Below, in pieces: positions 6,179-9,102 of a stretch of 9,102 nucleotides of DNA. Numbering within the stretch: position 1 is the first letter of the stretch; every line of letters starts with the position of its first letter. The notes beneath the pieces were generated by a model. It was not told the origin of the DNA and did not search any database. It saw only the letters and a program-made list of their open reading frames with translations. The DNA is from Maritimibacter sp. (GTDB taxonomy: Bacteria; Pseudomonadota; Alphaproteobacteria; Rhodobacterales; Rhodobacteraceae), in contig DOUP01000140.1 of NCBI GenBank assembly GCA_003520545.1, positions 404-9,505 on the forward strand, read 5' to 3'. Position numbers and translations under genes: made by a program.

Positions 6179-9102
6179 ATGAGCGCGATTCAGTTCGTCG
6201 TCCGTGATCCATCTGGTATTTTTCAGAACGGGTCCGTGACTGATTCAGATATCAATGGAAATATCATTCTCTCTTCCGGTTCTGCCGTGTCCATGGACCT
6301 GCGCCGTCTGGATATCGCGGGCTACATGCGCCAGGGCGGCGATCTGGTTCTCTTGATGTCCGACGGCCGGAAAGTGGTGCTTGAGGACTACTTCGGGCCA
6401 GACGGCAACCCCCAGGCCAAGCTCTATCTCAACGAAGGCGGACACCTGATCGAGACCGAAGTTTCCGCGACCGGTACGGTCACGCATGACGAGGTTGCGG
6501 CATGGGGCAAGTGGGGCGATCTTCAGGCGCTTACTTTCCCTTCCGATCCTGTCGTTTCGGCTGACGCGACCATGGTTGCTGGCAATGCGGCGGACGTCGA
6601 TGCGGCTGTCGCGACTGCGGGCGGGGATTACCAGCTTGCCGGAACGGCGCAGGGCGGACATGTCACCAGCGAAGAAGCCACCATGGGCGTGGGCCTGGGG
6701 TTGGTCCCGCTGGCCGGGTTCGGTGGGACGGGGATCGCGGCGGGCGCCGCGGTTCTCGGCGGCGCGGCTCTCCTCGGGGGCGGAGCGGCTGTCGCAGGCG
6801 GCACAGGTGGCGGCACGGGTGGCAGTGGTGTCACCGGCGGCACGGCGAGCGGCTCCGGCTCCACGATCATCCCGACGATTGACAGCGCGAGCGACAACTA
6901 CGCCTATAACGGGCAAAGCACCCAGTCGGTGACCATAGCCGGCCAAGCCGAACCCGGCTCGACCGTCGACGTGACCATCGGAACGAAAACCGTCACGGTG
7001 TTCTCGGACGCGACAGGACGGTGGTCTGCCGAGTTCACGGGCGCGAATTTCCCCGGCGACGGTGAATATAACGTTTCAGTAACCGTGACCGAACCCACCG
7101 GCAGCATCACGACCCTTGCCGGTCAGACCATCATCGTGGACACGACCCCACCTGACCTGGACGTGGATGGCTACGGCGCAACGGTTCAGGGCCAGATCGT
7201 CAATGCGGTGGAGCACAGTGCTGGCTTTACGCTCGAGGGTACTGGTGAAGCCGGCGCTTCGATCACGGTTCTTGTCAATGGCCTGACTCGCACCACGACG
7301 GTGGGGACCAACGGGACGTGGTCGGTGGATTTTGCAAGTGGTGATCTTCCGACGGGTGAATACGATATCGACGTCACGGTCCGCTCCACGGACGCGTTCA
7401 ACAACACCTCGACCGTGGTTCACACCATGACCATCGACACGGTCGCGCCGAACGTCTCGGTCGATGCGAACCAGACCGGCGACAACCTGATCAACGGTGC
7501 AGAAGCGCAGGCGGGCGTGGATATCACCGGCATGGCCGAGCCCGGGTCTACTGTCGTGGTCACCATGAACAATGCCAGTTACACGGTAACGGCGGACCAG
7601 GCTGGCAACTGGACTGCGACCTTCCAGCCGGGCGATTTCCCGACCGGGGAATACACGGCGACTATCACCGCTGTCGCAACAGACCTCGCGGGGAATTCCA
7701 CCACCACGACATCGACCGTCGCTATAGACACCGAGGGCGCGGTCAGCATCGACGCGGGCACCGGGGCGGGCGGTGAAACCGTGGTGAACGGAAATACGCA
7801 ATCGGGCGGCAGCGTGCAGCTCACCGGCTCCACCCAGCCGGGGTCCACCGTTGTCGTGACCATCGACGGGACCGACTACGCGGCCGTGGTGGATGGCAGC
7901 GGCAATTGGACCGTGAATGTTCCGGGGTCGAACCTTCAGGGCGGCGAATACACGACGGGCGTGACCGTCACGTCGACGGATGGTTCAGGCAACACCGACA
8001 CGACCACCGGCTCCGTTCTGGTCGATACCGAAACATCGGTCGCGGTTGTCGCGGGGCACGGCGGCGGCGACGCGATCATCAACGAGGTCGAGCGAGATGC
8101 TGGCGTGACCTTCTCTGGCACCGGCGAGCCGGGCGCGACCATCAACGTGGCTTTCGCGAACGGCTCCTACACCACCACGGTGGACGGAAACGGCGATTGG
8201 GCCGTGGACTTCGCAGCCAGTGACATCCCGGACGGCGAATACACCGGCACCATGGTCGTCGCTGCGACGGACCTTGCCGGGAATACCAACATGGTGACCG
8301 AGCAGGTGACCGTGGACACGAACACCTCCTTCACGGCGATCATCGACGGTCCCGGCCCGGATGGCGTTTTCAACGGGTTCGAAGCGGTCGCAGGTCTGAC
8401 CGTTGCCGGTCGTGCCGAACCGGGCGCCGAGGTGTCCGTGCAGATCGGCCAGACCACGCTTCCCGCCACCGTGGGGCGCCTGGGCGATTGGTCCGTCACC
8501 TTCCCCCATGGGTCGATCCAGGACGGCGAATACGTGGCCAACGTCACGGTCACCTCGACCGATGCCGCGGGCAACACCGCGACGGCCACGACACCGATCA
8601 ACATTGATACCGTAGTCTCCGATTTTGCGTTTACCTCCGACCCTACGGGCGGGGATGGGGTGCTGTCGGGCAGTGAGCTGGGCAATACGCTCACACTGAC
8701 CGGGACCGTCGAACCGGGGTCCTCGATCTCGATGACCATCGGCAACGCCACGCGTCCGGGCACGGTCGATGCGAACGGCAATTGGTCCGTTTCCTTCGCG
8801 CCCGGTTCGATCCCGAGCGGCGAATACGACACCATGATGACCGTCACCGCGACCGATCAGGCGGGCAATATCCACATCGACAGCCAGATGGTCATCGTGG
8901 ACACGGAGGCAGGCGATCTCGCCATTTCCTCGGCCCCGATCGAGATCGACGACATCATCAACGCGACCGAGCGAGGCGACGGCGTGACCATCAATGGCAC
9001 CTCGACGCCGGGGATGCTTGTCACCGTCCAGATGGGAAATGCCTCCACGACGGCGATCACCGATGTGAACGGCAACTGGAGCGCCGATTTCGCGCCGGGA
9101 CA
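6179..9102 (+). CDS. BapA-type giant Ig-like repeat adhesin, N-terminal 974 residues (runs off the right edge)
   Basis: The frame is open from ATG 6179 to the window end without a stop. Residues 1 to about 165 resemble the BapA prefix-like domain: MSAIQFVVRDPSG start, DLRRLDIAGYMRQGGDLVLL and DGRKVVLEDYF. Residues 170-228 are a Gly/Ala-rich hydrophobic segment followed by a Gly/Ser/Thr linker. From about residue 235, Ig-like beta-sandwich repeats of 97-99 residues run to the end. No Sec signal peptide is present. BapA-family proteins are exported by type I secretion through a C-terminal signal and act at the cell surface in adhesion and biofilm formation. Here the C-terminus and the transporter genes would lie beyond the window. 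The protein has no Cys, and no Lys after residue 270, and is rich in Asp, Thr, Gly and Val. It is divergent from the Anbu operon. The class is clear; the ligand is unknown. Confidence 0.88.
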   Translation, partial: MSAIQFVVRDPSGIFQNGSVTDSDINGNIILSSGSAVSMDLRRLDIAGYMRQGGDLVLLMSDGRKVVLEDYFGPDGNPQAKLYLNEGGHLIETEVSATGTVTHDEVAAWGKWGDLQALTFPSDPVVSADATMVAGNAADVDAAVATAGGDYQLAGTAQGGHVTSEEATMGVGLGLVPLAGFGGTGIAAGAAVLGGAALLGGGAAVAGGTGGGTGGSGVTGGTASGSGSTIIPTIDSASDNYAYNGQSTQSVTIAGQAEPGSTVDVTIGTKTVTVFSDATGRWSAEFTGANFPGDGEYNVSVTVTEPTGSITTLAGQTIIVDTTPPDLDVDGYGATVQGQIVNAVEHSAGFTLEGTGEAGASITVLVNGLTRTTTVGTNGTWSVDFASGDLPTGEYDIDVTVRSTDAFNNTSTVVHTMTIDTVAPNVSVDANQTGDNLINGAEAQAGVDITGMAEPGSTVVVTMNNASYTVTADQAGNWTATFQPGDFPTGEYTATITAVATDLAGNSTTTTSTVAIDTEGAVSIDAGTGAGGETVVNGNTQSGGSVQLTGSTQPGSTVVVTIDGTDYAAVVDGSGNWTVNVPGSNLQGGEYTTGVTVTSTDGSGNTDTTTGSVLVDTETSVAVVAGHGGGDAIINEVERDAGVTFSGTGEPGATINVAFANGSYTTTVDGNGDWAVDFAASDIPDGEYTGTMVVAATDLAGNTNMVTEQVTVDTNTSFTAIIDGPGPDGVFNGFEAVAGLTVAGRAEPGAEVSVQIGQTTLPATVGRLGDWSVTFPHGSIQDGEYVANVTVTSTDAAGNTATATTPINIDTVVSDFAFTSDPTGGDGVLSGSELGNTLTLTGTVEPGSSISMTIGNATRPGTVDANGNWSVSFAPGSIPSGEYDTMMTVTATDQAGNIHIDSQMVIVDTEAGDLAISSAPIEIDDIINATERGDGVTINGTSTPGMLVTVQMGNASTTAITDVNGNWSADFAPG
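6686..6862 (+). other. Gly/Ala-rich hydrophobic segment and linker within the adhesin
   Basis: Codons 170-228 encode a stretch dominated by Gly, Ala, Leu and Val (for example GVGLGLVPLAGFGG and AAVLGGAALLGGGAAVAGG), then a Gly/Ser/Thr linker (GGTGGGTGGSG). It joins the BapA-prefix-like domain to the first repeat. Similar Gly/Ala-rich stretches follow the prefix domain in other BapA-like proteins. It could span or plug a membrane or secretion channel, or it could be a flexible spacer; the sequence does not decide. Confidence 0.6.
6881..9102 (+). repeat. Tandem array of about 98-residue Ig-like repeats (7 complete units plus one cut)
   Basis: Each unit contains a (T/A)GxxxPG(S/A) motif, then a short strand, then (N/D)G(N/D)W(S/T) with the only Trp of the unit, then GEY, then xTDxAGN, and a VDT-type boundary. 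The residue just before PG (or AG) in each unit falls at 258, 357, 454, 553, 650, 747, 845 and 943. The spacings are therefore 99, 97, 99, 97, 97, 98 and 98 residues (about 291-297 bases). Units are diverged rather than identical at the DNA level, so the array is old or under selection for diversity. The first two units have degenerate TDxAGN motifs (TEPTGS, TDAFNN). The array continues past the right edge. Confidence 0.9.

Noticed and set aside
7985..8875. Several long minus-strand frames across the repeat array, including one of 296 codons
   Set aside because: They recur once per repeat because the repeat unit is GC-rich and periodic. The plus strand is a continuous 974-codon frame with a clear domain pattern, so these are shadows.
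6881..9102. CRISPR or mobile-element origin for the repeats
   Set aside because: The repeats are protein-coding, about 294 bases long, diverged at the DNA level and in one reading frame, with no spacers, terminal inverted repeats or transposase.

Overview
The window is GC-rich DNA with an alphaproteobacterial look, most likely a marine Rhodobacterales (Roseobacter-type) bacterium. This assignment is inferred from the gene content: a DctB/DctD two-component pair, a bacterial Anbu proteasome-homologue operon and a BapA-type giant adhesin. No rRNA, tRNA, mobile element or CRISPR array was seen.

Left part (1-5884): every gene is on the minus strand. Read in the direction of transcription, the order is a circularly permuted ATP-grasp enzyme (5884-4460), an alpha-E protein (4454-3516), a transglutaminase-like cysteine protease (3507-2710) and the proteasome-type peptidase Anbu (2700-1963). 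After a 62-base gap come a DctB-like sensor kinase (1900-173) and the first 58 codons of a DctD-like response regulator (176 to beyond the left edge). The four Anbu-cluster genes are 5 to 9 bases apart, and each downstream ribosome binding site lies in or next to the upstream stop codon, so the cluster looks like one translationally coupled operon. Comparative genomics has repeatedly linked these four families. The ATP-grasp and alpha-E proteins are predicted to make or attach a peptide-like product, and the transglutaminase-like protein and Anbu are predicted to cleave or process it. The substrate is unknown.

Middle (5885-6178): a 294-base, comparatively AT-rich divergent intergenic region. 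It must hold the upstream control of both the Anbu operon (leftward) and the adhesin gene (rightward).

Right part (6179-9102): one uninterrupted plus-strand reading frame of 974 codons that runs off the window. It begins with a BapA-prefix-like domain and continues through a glycine/alanine-rich hydrophobic segment into an array of about 98-residue Ig-like repeats (seven complete units and an eighth cut by the edge). It has no classical signal peptide, no cysteine, and no lysine after residue 270. This fits a large type I-secreted biofilm or adhesion protein whose C-terminus lies outside the window.

The most noteworthy content is the intact Anbu operon, a known but biochemically unresolved system, lying back to back with a giant surface adhesin. 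I do not see a clearly undescribed system.
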